Shown one piece after another: positions 49,003-57,412 of a stretch of 64,000 bases of DNA (positions within the stretch are counted from its first letter, which is position 1; every line of letters starts with the position of its first letter). The position numbers and the translations under genes are program-made. Under the pieces are notes generated by a model. That model was not told the DNA's origin, searched no databases, and saw only the letters and a list, made by a program, of their open reading frames with translations. Source of the DNA: Micromonospora thermarum (GTDB taxonomy: Bacteria > Actinomycetota > Actinomycetes > Mycobacteriales > Micromonosporaceae); NCBI RefSeq assembly GCF_012034245.1, contig NZ_JAATEO010000001.1:1-64000 (forward strand), in the 5' to 3' direction.

Positions 49003-49476
49003 GTGGCCGCTGCCGACGATCCCGTCCCGGCGCCCGGGGCGGGGACGGGGCCCGGGGCGCCGCCCCGGCGTGACGACCCCGGCCGGGTGCCGGTCCAGGC
49101 CGCCCGGCCGCCGGCGCGTACCCGGATCGTGCTGGCCGACGTGGCCCGGCGGGAGACGCGCGCCAACCGCACCCGCACCGAACTGGCCCAGCAGACCCGG
49201 GTCGGCGAGGCGCTGGTCCGGGGCCTGGTCCGCGCGCAGCTCTCCCTCGCGCTGCGGCTCTCGCTGGTGGTGGCGATCGGGCTCGGCGGGCTGCCGTGGC
49301 TGTTCGCCATCGCTCCCTCGGTCGGCCGGGTCACCGTGCTCGGGGTGAACCTGCCGTGGCTGCTGCTCGGGGTCGCCGCCTTCCCGTTCCTGGTCGCTGT
49401 CGGCTGGGCGTACGTGCGGCTGGCCGAGCGCAACGAGCAGGACTTCACCGACCTGGTCCAGCGGCCGGAGCGCTGA
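49003..49476 (+). CDS. DUF485-like small membrane protein
   Basis: A 157-residue protein: a Pro/Ala-rich start, a basic helical stretch (LADVARRETRANRTRTELAQQ), and two membrane segments (ALRLSLVVAIGLGGLPWLFA, TVLGVNLPWLLLGVAAFPFL). Small two-TM proteins of this kind are usually paired with sodium:solute symporters; here the symporter starts one base after this stop. The start has no ribosome site and fits the leaderless promoter described above. A second such pair is at 58433-60452. Confidence 0.75.
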   Translation: MAAADDPVPAPGAGTGPGAPPRRDDPGRVPVQAARPPARTRIVLADVARRETRANRTRTELAQQTRVGEALVRGLVRAQLSLALRLSLVVAIGLGGLPWLFAIAPSVGRVTVLGVNLPWLLLGVAAFPFLVAVGWAYVRLAERNEQDFTDLVQRPER

Positions 49477-49477
49477 C

Positions 49478-51136
49478 GTGGACAACGGGTACGTCGTCCC
49501 GGCGATCGTCGCGGTCACGCTGGTCACCGTCGGCATCGGCTTCTACGGCCTGCGTCTCGCCCGCACCACCTCGGACTTCCTGGTCGCGTCCCGGATGGTC
49601 AGCCCGACGTGGAACGCCGCCGCGATCGGCGGGGAGTACCTGTCGGCGGCGAGCTTCCTCGGCATCGCCGGCCTGATCCTCAAGTACGGCGTCGACGTGC
49701 TCTGGTACCCGGTCGGGTTCGCCGCCGGGTACCTGGCACTGCTGCTCTTCGTCGCCGCACCGCTGCGCCGCTCCGGCGCGTTCACCCTGCCCGACTTCTG
49801 CGAGCTGCGGCTCGGCTCCCGGTGGCTGCGTACGCTCGCCACCGTCTTCGTGATCTTCATCGGGTGGCTCTACCTCGTACCCCAGTTGCAGGGCGCCGGC
49901 TTGACGCTGGCCACGCTGGCCGGCTCGCCGTACCCCGTGGGTGCCCTCGTGGTGGCGGTGGTGGTCACGGCGAACGTGGCGCTCGGCGGCATGCGCGCCA
50001 TCACCTTCGTGCAGGCGTTCCAGTACTGGCTGAAGCTGACCGCGCTCGCCGTACCCGCGATCTTCCTGGCGTTGCAGTGGCAGGCCGACGCCCGCCCGGC
50101 GGTGACCCCGCCCGACGGGCCGGCGTTCCGGACCGCGACCACCGTCGTGGTCGAGCATCCCGCGACGCTCACCCTCCCGGGCGGGACCACCCGGGAGGTA
50201 CGCCCCGGCGACGAGCTGACGTTCGCGGCCGGTGACCCGGTGCCGGAGGTGTCCGGCGTGGCCACCGACGCGGCGGACTGGCTGCTGCCCAGCACCGCCG
50301 GGGACGACGACCAGGGGCTGTTCGCCACGTACTCGCTGATCCTGGCCACGTTCCTCGGCACCATGGGCCTGCCGCACGTACTGGTCCGCTTCTACACCAA
50401 CCCCGACGGCGCCGCCGCCCGGCGCACGACCCTGGTCGTGCTGGCCCTGGTCGGCGCCTTCTACCTGCTCCCGACGATCTACGGCGTGCTCGGCCGGATC
50501 TACACCCCGCACCTGCTGGTCACCGGGCAGACCGACGCGGTGGTGGTCCTGCTGCCCGGCGCGGCGCTCGGCGACGGGACAACCGGGCGGCTGCTCGCCG
50601 CGCTGGTCGCCGCGGGGGCGTTCGCGGCGTTCCTCTCCACCTCCTCCGGGCTGCTCACCAGCGTCGCCGGGGTCATCTCGACCGACGTGCTGGGCCGGGG
50701 CTCGGTCCGCGGGTTCCGGCTGGCCACCGTGATCGCCGGGACGATCCCGGCGGTGCTCGCGCTCAACGTCTCCGGGCTGGACGTGTCACAGGTGGTGGGG
50801 CTGGCCTTCGCGGTCGCCGCGTCGAGCTTCTGCCCGCTGCTCGTGCTCGGCATCTGGTGGCGCGGGCTGACCGACCTGGGCGCCGCCGCCGGTGTGCTGG
50901 CCGGCGGCGGCGCCGCGGTCGGGGCGGTGCTGGTGACGGTGCTCGGGCCGCCGCTGTCCGGCTGGCCGGCCACGCTCACCGCGCAGCCGGCCGCCTGGAC
51001 GGTGCCGCTCGCCTTCACCGTGATGGTGGCGGTGTCGGTGGCGACCCGCCACCGCGTCCCGGCCGCAATCGGCGCCACGATGCTCCGCCTGCACGCCCCC
51101 GAAGCCCTCCGCTTGCAAGGAAGGGCACCTTCTTAA
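49478..51136 (+). CDS. Sodium:solute symporter (acetate/monocarboxylate type)
   Basis: A 552-residue SSS-family transporter with about 13 membrane segments. Typical parts are SRMVSPTWNAAAIGGEYLSAASFLGIAG, LGGMRAITFVQAFQYW, TFLGTMGLPHVLVRFYT and AFLSTSSGLLTS. The closest functional type is ActP/MctC-like monocarboxylate uptake. Compared with the paralogue at 58779 it has a long loop (LTLPGGTTREVRPGDELTF). Its last codons (LQGRAPS and stop) are inside a dispersed repeat, so the C-terminus has been supplied by that repeat. It is coupled to the DUF485-like gene. Confidence 0.87.
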   Translation: MDNGYVVPAIVAVTLVTVGIGFYGLRLARTTSDFLVASRMVSPTWNAAAIGGEYLSAASFLGIAGLILKYGVDVLWYPVGFAAGYLALLLFVAAPLRRSGAFTLPDFCELRLGSRWLRTLATVFVIFIGWLYLVPQLQGAGLTLATLAGSPYPVGALVVAVVVTANVALGGMRAITFVQAFQYWLKLTALAVPAIFLALQWQADARPAVTPPDGPAFRTATTVVVEHPATLTLPGGTTREVRPGDELTFAAGDPVPEVSGVATDAADWLLPSTAGDDDQGLFATYSLILATFLGTMGLPHVLVRFYTNPDGAAARRTTLVVLALVGAFYLLPTIYGVLGRIYTPHLLVTGQTDAVVVLLPGAALGDGTTGRLLAALVAAGAFAAFLSTSSGLLTSVAGVISTDVLGRGSVRGFRLATVIAGTIPAVLALNVSGLDVSQVVGLAFAVAASSFCPLLVLGIWWRGLTDLGAAAGVLAGGGAAVGAVLVTVLGPPLSGWPATLTAQPAAWTVPLAFTVMVAVSVATRHRVPAAIGATMLRLHAPEALRLQGRAPS

Positions 51137-51168
51137 CGCCTGCGGTAGCGGGAGGGGCCCTTCTTAGC
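51113..51168. repeat. Dispersed AAGGGcacCTT-type repeat, two units
   Basis: Unit GGAAGGGCACCTTCTTAACG (51119) and a variant GGAGGGGCCCTTCTTAGC (51151) lie in tandem, separated by GCCTGCGGTAGC. Each has a short palindromic centre. I recognise this pattern from Micromonospora and Salinispora intergenic regions. Here the first unit holds the symporter stop codon. Confidence 0.65.
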
Positions 51169-51172
51169 ACTC

Positions 51173-51972
51173 TCAGCAGGCGTCGGTGCCGGCACAGAGC
51201 CGGCTCGCCGCCGCGCGCGCGTACGACCGCGCCTCGGCCCTGGTCGCACGGCCGTCCAGTCGGATCTGCGCCACCAGGTCGCCCCGACGGACGAGGAGCA
51301 GGCGGCCCGGCTCGCCCCCGACCACCGAGCCCACCAGCAGCGACTCGACTCCGCCCAATCCCTCCGCCAGGACGGTGAGCGAGTCGCCCGGACGGTTCGG
51401 GACGCAGGCCGCGACGAGCCGGCGCGCGTTGTCCATCACCGTGGCAGCGGCATCCCCCGAATGACGGGTCACGCGCTCGATGAGCACGTCGGTCTGCGAG
51501 TCGTACCGGACGTCTCGCCGGTCCACCTCGCCGACGAGCAGCGGGGGTGAGGTGTCGCGGCAGTGGCTCGCCACCGACTCCAGCGGCCAGTCGCCGCCCA
51601 CGTCGCTCCTGAGGGACCGGAAATCTTCGGGCAGGTCGGCGAGTTGGAGCATCGCCGCGGCCGGAACCGACCGGGGCGGGGTGCCGGTGCTCGGCCGGGC
51701 GCCGGATTGCGGGCCGACGGCGTCGGATCGGCCGTCGGGCTGGGGGCCGCGCTCGGCTTCGCGGAGTCGGCCCTGGGCGCGAGCGGTGGCGCGGCGTCCG
51801 GACCGCCCGCCACGGCCGCCGCGCCGCCGACGACCGTGGCGACGGCGACGGCACTGGCGAGACCGGCGGCGATCCGGGTACGGCGGGCACGCTGCCGACT
51901 CTGCCGGCGCAGCTGCTCGGTGGGCTCCCGGAGCAGGTCGTCGAACGCCTCGAACCCGTCGTCCCCGTGCAT
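51173..51972 (-). pseudogene. Frameshifted single-TM anti-sigma-like protein gene
   Basis: The 5' frame reads MHGDDGFEAFDDLLREPTEQ, a basic stretch, one membrane segment (IAAGLASAVAVATVVGGAAAVAGG) and a Pro/Ser linker. The 3' frame, shifted, gives a good globular domain (AAMLQLADLPEDFRSLRSDV, then ..RRLVAACVPNRPGD and RSYARAAASRLCAG). Joining them needs one base added (or two removed) in the Pro-rich linker near 51690-51725. Neither frame alone makes a complete protein. The layout resembles membrane proteins found beside ECF sigma factors, but no sigma gene is adjacent. A sequencing error is possible. Confidence 0.65.
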
Positions 51973-52149
51973 ACCTCGCCCCTTCCTCAAGTCCTGCCCT
52001 TCTTACGCGCGGAGCGCGGCGACGGTTGCACGACCAGGGCCTGTCCTGCCGACTGATGATCGGCGGGACAGCCCTACGTCCGAGGTATGACGGTGGATCA
52101 TCCCTGCGCCGGAGCGCTCCACTGGTCACCGCCGGATACGGTCGGACGC

Positions 52150-52914
52150 ATGACTGGTGAGCACCCCGCCCTCACGTTGCGTGCGCTGGTCAAGCGCTTC
52201 GACGACAAGGTGGCCGTGGCCGGCGTCGACCTCGACGTGCCGGCCGGCTCGTTCTACGGCCTGCTCGGCCCGAACGGTGCCGGGAAGACGACCACGCTGT
52301 CGATGGCGGTGGGCCTGCTCCGGCCGGACGCCGGGCGCGCCTGGGTGCTCGGGCAGGACGTCTGGGCCGACCCGGTCCGCGCGAAGCAGCTGCTCGGCGT
52401 CATGCCCGACGGCGTACGCCTCTTCGACCGGCTGAGCGGCGCGGAGCTGCTCGCGTACCACGGTCTGCTGCGTGGCATGGACCCGGCGGTGGTCGACCAG
52501 CGGGCGGCGGAGCTGCTGGACGTGCTCGCCCTCGGTGACGCCGGCCGGACGCTGGTGGTGGACTACTCGGCCGGCATGAAGAAGAAGATCGGTCTGGCCT
52601 GCGCGCTGCTGCACGGGCCCCGGCTGCTCGTGCTGGACGAGCCGTTCGAAGCGGTCGACCCGGTGTCGGCGGCGTTGATCCGGGACATCCTCCGGCGGTA
52701 CGTCGCCGGAGGCGGGACGGTCGTGTTCTCCAGCCACGTGATGGAGGTGGTGGAGCGGCTCTGCTCGCACGTCGCGATCCTCGCCGCGGGCACCATCAAG
52801 CGGGTCGGCACGCTGGCCGAGGTTCGCGGGGACCGCTCGCTGGAGCAGGTATTCGTGGAGGTCGTCGGCGGGCGCACCGCGACCGGTGAGGAGCTGGCGT
52901 GGCTGTCGCAGTGA
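52150..52914 (+). CDS. ABC transporter ATP-binding protein
   Basis: A 254-residue ATPase subunit. Walker A GPNGAGKTT, a diverged signature YSAGMKKKIGLA in place of LSGGQ, Walker B LLVLDEPFEAVDP and the H-loop SSHVM are present. It drives the permease encoded next, with which it overlaps by 16 bases. ABC-2-like exporters of this size often handle lipids, peptides or antibiotics. The ATG given matches the family N-terminus; an ATG 21 codons earlier is in frame. Confidence 0.9.
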   Translation: MTGEHPALTLRALVKRFDDKVAVAGVDLDVPAGSFYGLLGPNGAGKTTTLSMAVGLLRPDAGRAWVLGQDVWADPVRAKQLLGVMPDGVRLFDRLSGAELLAYHGLLRGMDPAVVDQRAAELLDVLALGDAGRTLVVDYSAGMKKKIGLACALLHGPRLLVLDEPFEAVDPVSAALIRDILRRYVAGGGTVVFSSHVMEVVERLCSHVAILAAGTIKRVGTLAEVRGDRSLEQVFVEVVGGRTATGEELAWLSQ

Positions 52915-54587
52915 CCGGCTCCGCCGCGTCGACCCGGCGGGTGTCCAGCCGGCACTTCGTCCGGCTCAAGCTGCGGGTGATGGGCAACAACTTCCGGGGC
53001 CAGGGCTGGCGGGTCGCCCTCTTCGTGGTCGGGTCGTTGGTCGGGCTCTGGTTCGCCGCGACCGGCTTCTTCCTCTTCGCCGCCCCCGGCCTTGCCGACG
53101 GCGACCGGTACGCGCTAATGGTCGCGGCGTTCGGCGGCGGGCTCATGGTGCTCGGCTGGCTGCTGCTGCCCCTGGTCTTCTTCGGCGTCGACGAGACGCT
53201 GGACCCGGCCCGCTTCGCGCTGCTGCCGCTGTCCCGCCGGACACTGGTCACCGGCCTGTTCGCGGCGGCGCTGGTGAGCGTCCCGGCGGTCGCCGTGCTG
53301 CTGGCGCTCTCCGGCCTGGTCGTCACCGCCGGTGCGCTCGGCGGGTGGTCGGCCGCCCTGGTGCAGGCCGTCGGGGTGGTGGCCGGCCTGCTGCTCTGCG
53401 TCGCCGCCGCCCGGGCGGTCACCAGCGCCTTCGCCACCATGCTGCGGTCCCGCCGGGTCCGTGACCTGGCGGCCGTCCTGCTGGCCGTGGCCGCCGCGCT
53501 GATCGGCCCGCTGCAACTGGCCGCGACCGCCGCGCTCCGCGACGCGGACTGGGACCAGTTCACCTCGGTGGCCACGGTGGTCGGCTGGACGCCGTTCGGC
53601 GCGCCGTGGACCGCGGGCATCGACGTCGCGCAGGGGCGGGTGTGGGCGGCGCCGGTGAAGCTGCTGATCACCGCGCTCGCCGTGGTGGCGCTGCTGGCCT
53701 GGTGGTCCCGCTCGCTGGAGTCGGCGATGGTCGGCGCGGCCAGCAGCGGCAAGGCCCCGACCCGGCCGGAGACGAGCGGCACCCCCGTCGCGCAGTTCTT
53801 CCCCCGCGCGCTCGGCTGGCTTCCACGGGACCGCTTCGGCGCGCTCGTGGCACGGGAGGTGCGGTACTGGTGGCGGGACGCCCGCCGGCGGGCGAACCTC
53901 GTCACCCTCGCCGTGGTCGGCCTGTTCGTGCCGGCCATGGTCAACCTGGGCGGCTCGAACGTCGTCGACGGCACCGGTGGCTTCGGCACTCCGGACACGT
54001 CCTCCCCGGTGCTGGTGAGCCTGTCGATGCTGTTCGTCGGCGTCCTCGCCGCGGTGACCCTGGCCAACCAGTTCGGCTTCGACGGCAGCGCGTACGCGGC
54101 GCACGTGGTCGCGGGCGTACCGGGGAAGGTGGAGCTGCGGGCCCGGATGGCGGCGTTCTCGGTCTACGTGCTGCCGCTGGTCGTGGTCATCTCCGTGGTG
54201 CTGGCGCTGATCCTGGGCGAGCCGGGCTGGATCGGGATGACGGCGGGCAGCCTGCTCGCCACGTACGGCGTCGGGCTGGCGGTCAACACGTTCCTGTCGG
54301 TGCTCGGGGCGTACTCGCTGCCCGAGACGAGCAACCCGTTCGCGCTCAACACCGGTGCCGGGGTGGCCCGCAGCTTCCTGACCCTGCTGTCGATGCTCGC
54401 CTCGGCGGCCGCCGCCGTCCCGATGGTCGTGGCCGCCGCGCTCCTCGGCGACGTGTGGCTCTGGCTGGCCCTGCCGGTCGGTGCGGCGTACGGGCTGGGC
54501 GCGGCGCTGCTCGGCGCGTACCTGGCCGGCGACGTGCTGGACCGCCGCCAACCCGAACTCCTGGCGATCGTGACGCCACGACGCTGA
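52899..54587 (+). CDS. ABC transporter permease, large ABC-2-like
   Basis: A 562-residue membrane subunit with about 12 hydrophobic segments in two similar halves, each preceded by a short soluble part (for example RFGALVAREVRYWWRDARRRANLV before the second half, typical of ABC-2 permeases). It forms an exporter with the preceding ATPase. The substrate is unknown. GTG start overlaps the upstream gene; the stop lies 7 bases before the end of the convergent NYN gene. Confidence 0.85.
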   Translation: MAVAVTGSAASTRRVSSRHFVRLKLRVMGNNFRGQGWRVALFVVGSLVGLWFAATGFFLFAAPGLADGDRYALMVAAFGGGLMVLGWLLLPLVFFGVDETLDPARFALLPLSRRTLVTGLFAAALVSVPAVAVLLALSGLVVTAGALGGWSAALVQAVGVVAGLLLCVAAARAVTSAFATMLRSRRVRDLAAVLLAVAAALIGPLQLAATAALRDADWDQFTSVATVVGWTPFGAPWTAGIDVAQGRVWAAPVKLLITALAVVALLAWWSRSLESAMVGAASSGKAPTRPETSGTPVAQFFPRALGWLPRDRFGALVAREVRYWWRDARRRANLVTLAVVGLFVPAMVNLGGSNVVDGTGGFGTPDTSSPVLVSLSMLFVGVLAAVTLANQFGFDGSAYAAHVVAGVPGKVELRARMAAFSVYVLPLVVVISVVLALILGEPGWIGMTAGSLLATYGVGLAVNTFLSVLGAYSLPETSNPFALNTGAGVARSFLTLLSMLASAAAAVPMVVAAALLGDVWLWLALPVGAAYGLGAALLGAYLAGDVLDRRQPELLAIVTPRR

Positions 54588-54594
54588 CGCCGGT

Positions 54595-55254
54595 TCAACT
54601 CCACTTGGCTGGGCGAGCATAGATCTGCCCAGTGGCCGCGTCCGCGACGATGTTCGGTAGTTGAGCGTCACGAAGGGCCCGCTCACGGATGAAGAATTGG
54701 CCGAGGTTGCCAACTCGGGTCAGGTGATTCGAGGCCCGCGTGTTGCCGGGGGGCATTGCGAGGTAGATCCGCTGGTCGGGATTGACCGCCTTAACGGTGG
54801 CGAGCGCTGGGGCGAGGTCGGTGTCGGCGCTGACGAGCAGGGTGGTGTCAGCGATCCGGAGAGCGGCGTCGGCGACAATCATGGCGCCGAGTGCCACGTC
54901 CGTCCCCTTCTCCTCATAGCTTCTGTACTGCCGGCCGCAGCTGCAGGTGTAGCTCTTGCCGCACCGGCGGCAGTCCTTGATCGTCCGCTCCTTGAATCGC
55001 CCCAGGTGCACGTGCAACAGGTCTCCGTTGCGGACCTTCATGGCGTCGATGTAGCTGGTCTGGTTCTGGGCGGCAACGGGCTCGTTCTTCACGATCGCCG
55101 AGAAGTAGTGGACGGCTGTCACGGTGTCCTTGGGTCTGAGCTGGCGAACGAGCTCAACGACGTCGAGCCACATGTGCCTGCGGCCATACTTGTTCTTCAT
55201 CCCGTAGTACAGGTTGAAGCCGTCGATGTAGGCAGCGACTGTCGCCACGTTCAC
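54595..55254 (-). CDS. NYN-domain (PIN-like) ribonuclease with zinc ribbon
   Basis: A 219-residue protein of the NYN/LabA group. The active-site acids are in AAYIDGFNLYYG (first Asp), EEKGTDVALGAMIVADA (middle) and LLVSADTDLAPAL (third), the metal site of a PIN-like nuclease. Between them is a zinc ribbon CRRCGKSYTCSCG. GC content is low for this genome (34 of 60 bases in the line at 55141), suggesting transfer. Similar genes sit in mobile or defence regions. GTG start; a GTG two codons later has better ribosome-site spacing. Confidence 0.85.
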   Translation of the reverse strand: MNVATVAAYIDGFNLYYGMKNKYGRRHMWLDVVELVRQLRPKDTVTAVHYFSAIVKNEPVAAQNQTSYIDAMKVRNGDLLHVHLGRFKERTIKDCRRCGKSYTCSCGRQYRSYEEKGTDVALGAMIVADAALRIADTTLLVSADTDLAPALATVKAVNPDQRIYLAMPPGNTRASNHLTRVGNLGQFFIRERALRDAQLPNIVADAATGQIYARPAKWS

Positions 55255-55263
55255 CTCTCTTGG

Positions 55264-55342
55264 CTCTCGGCGCTGGTGTATGGTGGGTCCATACGACGCC
55301 GAGAGATACGGCAGGAACGGCCCCTACGGGGGCCGTTTTTTT
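55264..55342 (+). ncRNA. Structured small RNA candidate divergent from NYN gene
   Basis: A compact plus-strand unit. First stem: CTCTCGGCG (55264-55272) pairs exactly with CGCCGAGAG (55297-55305), and inside it GTATGG pairs with CCATAC around a 5-base loop. After ATACGGCAGG comes a rho-independent terminator. No plus-strand gene precedes it, so the terminator would end a short non-coding transcript. The same DNA may instead hold the NYN promoter and operator. Confidence 0.5.
55316..55342 (+). terminator. Canonical rho-independent terminator
   Basis: AACGGCCCC pairs with GGGGCCGTT around a 4-base loop and is followed by seven T in a row. It is the only terminator with a real U-tract I found in the window. 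Confidence 0.85.
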
Positions 55343-55477
55343 GTCCGAGAACATCGGCACCATATCGTCACTGACCGACGGTCGATCGGGCGGCTACGTG
55401 ACGTAAGGCCGCCGATATCACCGATGGTGCTCGGACAGGTGGCGGCGCGAGTTGCGGGGCGGGGGCAGAATGCCGGG

Positions 55478-55969
55478 ATGCCCGTCGTCGAGGCGGTGGT
55501 GACCGTGCCGGTCCCACCCGAGCTGGCCTTCGCGGTCTCGCAGACCACCGCGCCGGTGCGCTACCGATGGGACCCGTTCGTCCGGGAACAGCACTTCGTC
55601 GACGGTGCCACCCGGCCCGGCAAGGGGGTGCGGACGTTCACCCGCTCGCGGCACGGCCTCGTGATGGTCAGCGAGTACGTCTCGTTCGCGCCGCCGACCA
55701 ACGTCGGCATGAAGATGGTGCGCGGTCCCTGGTTCTTCGAGATGTTCGCCGGCGGATGGCGGTTCGCCCCCGCTCCCGAGCCCGGCCACACCGTCGCCAC
55801 CTGGCGGTACAGCTTCCGTTGCCGCCCGGCGTTCCTGCGCCCGGTCGCCGACCGGATCGGCACGTGGCTGCTCGGCCGGGACATCCGCCGCCGGATCGCC
55901 GGCTACGCCGCCGGCTGCGCGGATCCGCAGGTGCTCGCGGCCGCCCGGCGCTCCCTCACCGACGGCTGA
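55478..55969 (+). CDS. SRPBCC-family (polyketide cyclase/dehydrase-like) protein
   Basis: A 163-residue helix-grip protein: VVEAVVTVPVPPELAFAVSQ at the start, VRYRWDPFVREQHF, VRTFTRSRHGLVMVSEYVSF, then the long C-terminal helix. SRPBCC proteins bind hydrophobic ligands; no specific role can be read. ATG start with no strong ribosome site. Confidence 0.8.
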   Translation: MPVVEAVVTVPVPPELAFAVSQTTAPVRYRWDPFVREQHFVDGATRPGKGVRTFTRSRHGLVMVSEYVSFAPPTNVGMKMVRGPWFFEMFAGGWRFAPAPEPGHTVATWRYSFRCRPAFLRPVADRIGTWLLGRDIRRRIAGYAAGCADPQVLAAARRSLTDG

Positions 55970-55982
55970 GCCGTCGCTACTG

Positions 55983-56180
55983 TCACCCGCTGCTGCGGGG
56001 GCGGGCGGCGGCGATGAAGATACGCCAGGCGTCGGGGCGGAACGCGAGCGTCGGGCCGGACCGGTCCTTGCTGTCCCGCACCAGCACGACCCCCGGCAGA
56101 TTGTCCGCCACCTCGACACAGGCGCCACCGGTGTCGCCGGAGCGCGTCGATGTGCGCCATCGCGGCTCGGCAGCACTCAT
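55983..56180 (-). CDS. DUF397-domain protein
   Basis: A 65-residue protein of the DUF397 family (WRTSTRSGDTGGACVEVAD, VVLVRDSKDRSGPTLAFRPDAW). These small proteins are encoded beside XRE/DUF5753 regulators in actinobacteria and are thought to bind or antagonise them, like a toxin-antitoxin or anti-regulator pair. The ATG overlaps the regulator's stop (ATGA). Confidence 0.9.
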   Translation of the reverse strand: MSAAEPRWRTSTRSGDTGGACVEVADNLPGVVLVRDSKDRSGPTLAFRPDAWRIFIAAARPRSSG

Positions 56181-56962
56181 GGCGTCACCTTCAGCTTCCG
56201 GATCAAGTCCCGCGAGGCGCCTGTGGACAGCGCCTCGCCGAGCAGGCTATCCCACTTGCGGTCGATCAGCCGGACGACCTCTGGGTCGTCGATGACGTGT
56301 CCCCGGGCCACGTCCTCCACATAGGTGACGCGTTCGCCGTCAGGCATTTCTGCCAGAAGGAAGCCGCCGATGAGGCCGACGTGTGCCCCCACGTCGAGAG
56401 GTATCACGTGCAGTCGGACGCTGGGCAGGGAAGCCACCTCCAGCAGCCGCCCGAGCTGCACGTCGAGCGTCTCCGGTCCACCGATGGGCCGGCGGAGGGC
56501 GCCTTCGTCGATGACGAAGACGCAGAGTGGTGGTTCTTCCCGACGGAGCAGCTGTTGACGCTCCATCCGCACCGCGACCAGTTCGTCGACGGTAGCCATG
56601 GGATGGAGGCCGCCAGCCGAGATGACGGCTCGCGCATACTCCTCCGTCTGAAGCAGTCCCGGGATCAGACATGGCTCGAATTCGCACAACCGGATCGCCT
56701 GCTGCTCATGGGTGCGCCAAGGCACGAACCAGGTCGGCAGCCGTTGGCGATCTGCCGCCTTCAACAGTTCGGCCAGGAGGCCGCCGGTGCCGAGGGCCTG
56801 GTCGGCGGCCACGGCGAACTCCATGGTCGGTCGTCGGCGGCCGGTCTCGATGGCGGCGACGGTGGACGGGCTCCACTTGATCAGTGTCGCCAGCCCTTCC
56901 TGCGACACCTCCGCGCCGGCCCGGGCTGCCTTGAGCGCCCGGATCCACATGTCGACGTTCAT
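56177..56962 (-). CDS. XRE-family regulator with DUF5753 domain
   Basis: A 261-residue regulator. The N-terminal helix-turn-helix is AEVSQEGLATLIKWSPSTVAAIETG; the C-terminal DUF5753 domain has FEPCLIPGLLQTEEYARAVI, VRMERQQLLRREEPP, and LGRLLEVASLPSVRLHVIPLDVGAH. In Streptomyces such proteins with DUF397 partners affect development. It is coupled to the DUF397 gene by a 4-base overlap. The ATG is preceded by dyad-like TTACGT/CTTAC sequence, possibly its own operator. Confidence 0.9.
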   Translation of the reverse strand: MNVDMWIRALKAARAGAEVSQEGLATLIKWSPSTVAAIETGRRRPTMEFAVAADQALGTGGLLAELLKAADRQRLPTWFVPWRTHEQQAIRLCEFEPCLIPGLLQTEEYARAVISAGGLHPMATVDELVAVRMERQQLLRREEPPLCVFVIDEGALRRPIGGPETLDVQLGRLLEVASLPSVRLHVIPLDVGAHVGLIGGFLLAEMPDGERVTYVEDVARGHVIDDPEVVRLIDRKWDSLLGEALSTGASRDLIRKLKVTP

Positions 56963-57156
56963 CCTTACGTCTCCGGTAAGTACGTGACCGCGTTCCGTAG
57001 TAAGCCCTGGCATCCTCCCCCGTCCCGGCCGGCGAGTCCAGGGTGGAGGATGCGCGGCCCGGCCGGTGGAGGCGACGACCCGGCGGCCGGTCCTGCGTCG
57101 GGCCGCCCCGGTCAATCCCCCGGTCGGGGCGGCCCCCGACCTGGAGGAGGCCCCCG

Positions 57157-57381
57157 ATGTTCAAGCTGTTCCGGAGGAACGCCGCGCTGCGGTCGTACCC
57201 GGTCAGAACCCGGCCGGCACCGGCCGCGGTGCCGGGCGCGACGGCGTCGGACCGGGCCGTGGCCCGGCCGGAGGTTCCACCGGCCTGGGCGACCTGGCCG
57301 ACCGTGGCGTTGCCACGACCTGGCCGGGCCGGGTGGCTTACCCCGGCGCAGACCTGGCGGGCCAACGGCGGTCGCTGGTGA
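57157..57381 (+). CDS. Small uncharacterised basic protein
   Basis: A 74-residue protein (MFKLFRRNAALRSYPVRTRP...) rich in Arg, Ala and Pro, with a C-terminal GWLTPAQTWRANGGRW. I do not recognise it. It is convincing as a gene because GGAGGAGG precedes the ATG at good spacing and the next two genes follow closely on the same strand. It is divergent from the XRE regulator, which may control it. Confidence 0.6.
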   Translation: MFKLFRRNAALRSYPVRTRPAPAAVPGATASDRAVARPEVPPAWATWPTVALPRPGRAGWLTPAQTWRANGGRW

Positions 57382-57412
57382 CCACCGGCCCCTCACACGC
57401 GGTGGCGCGGTC

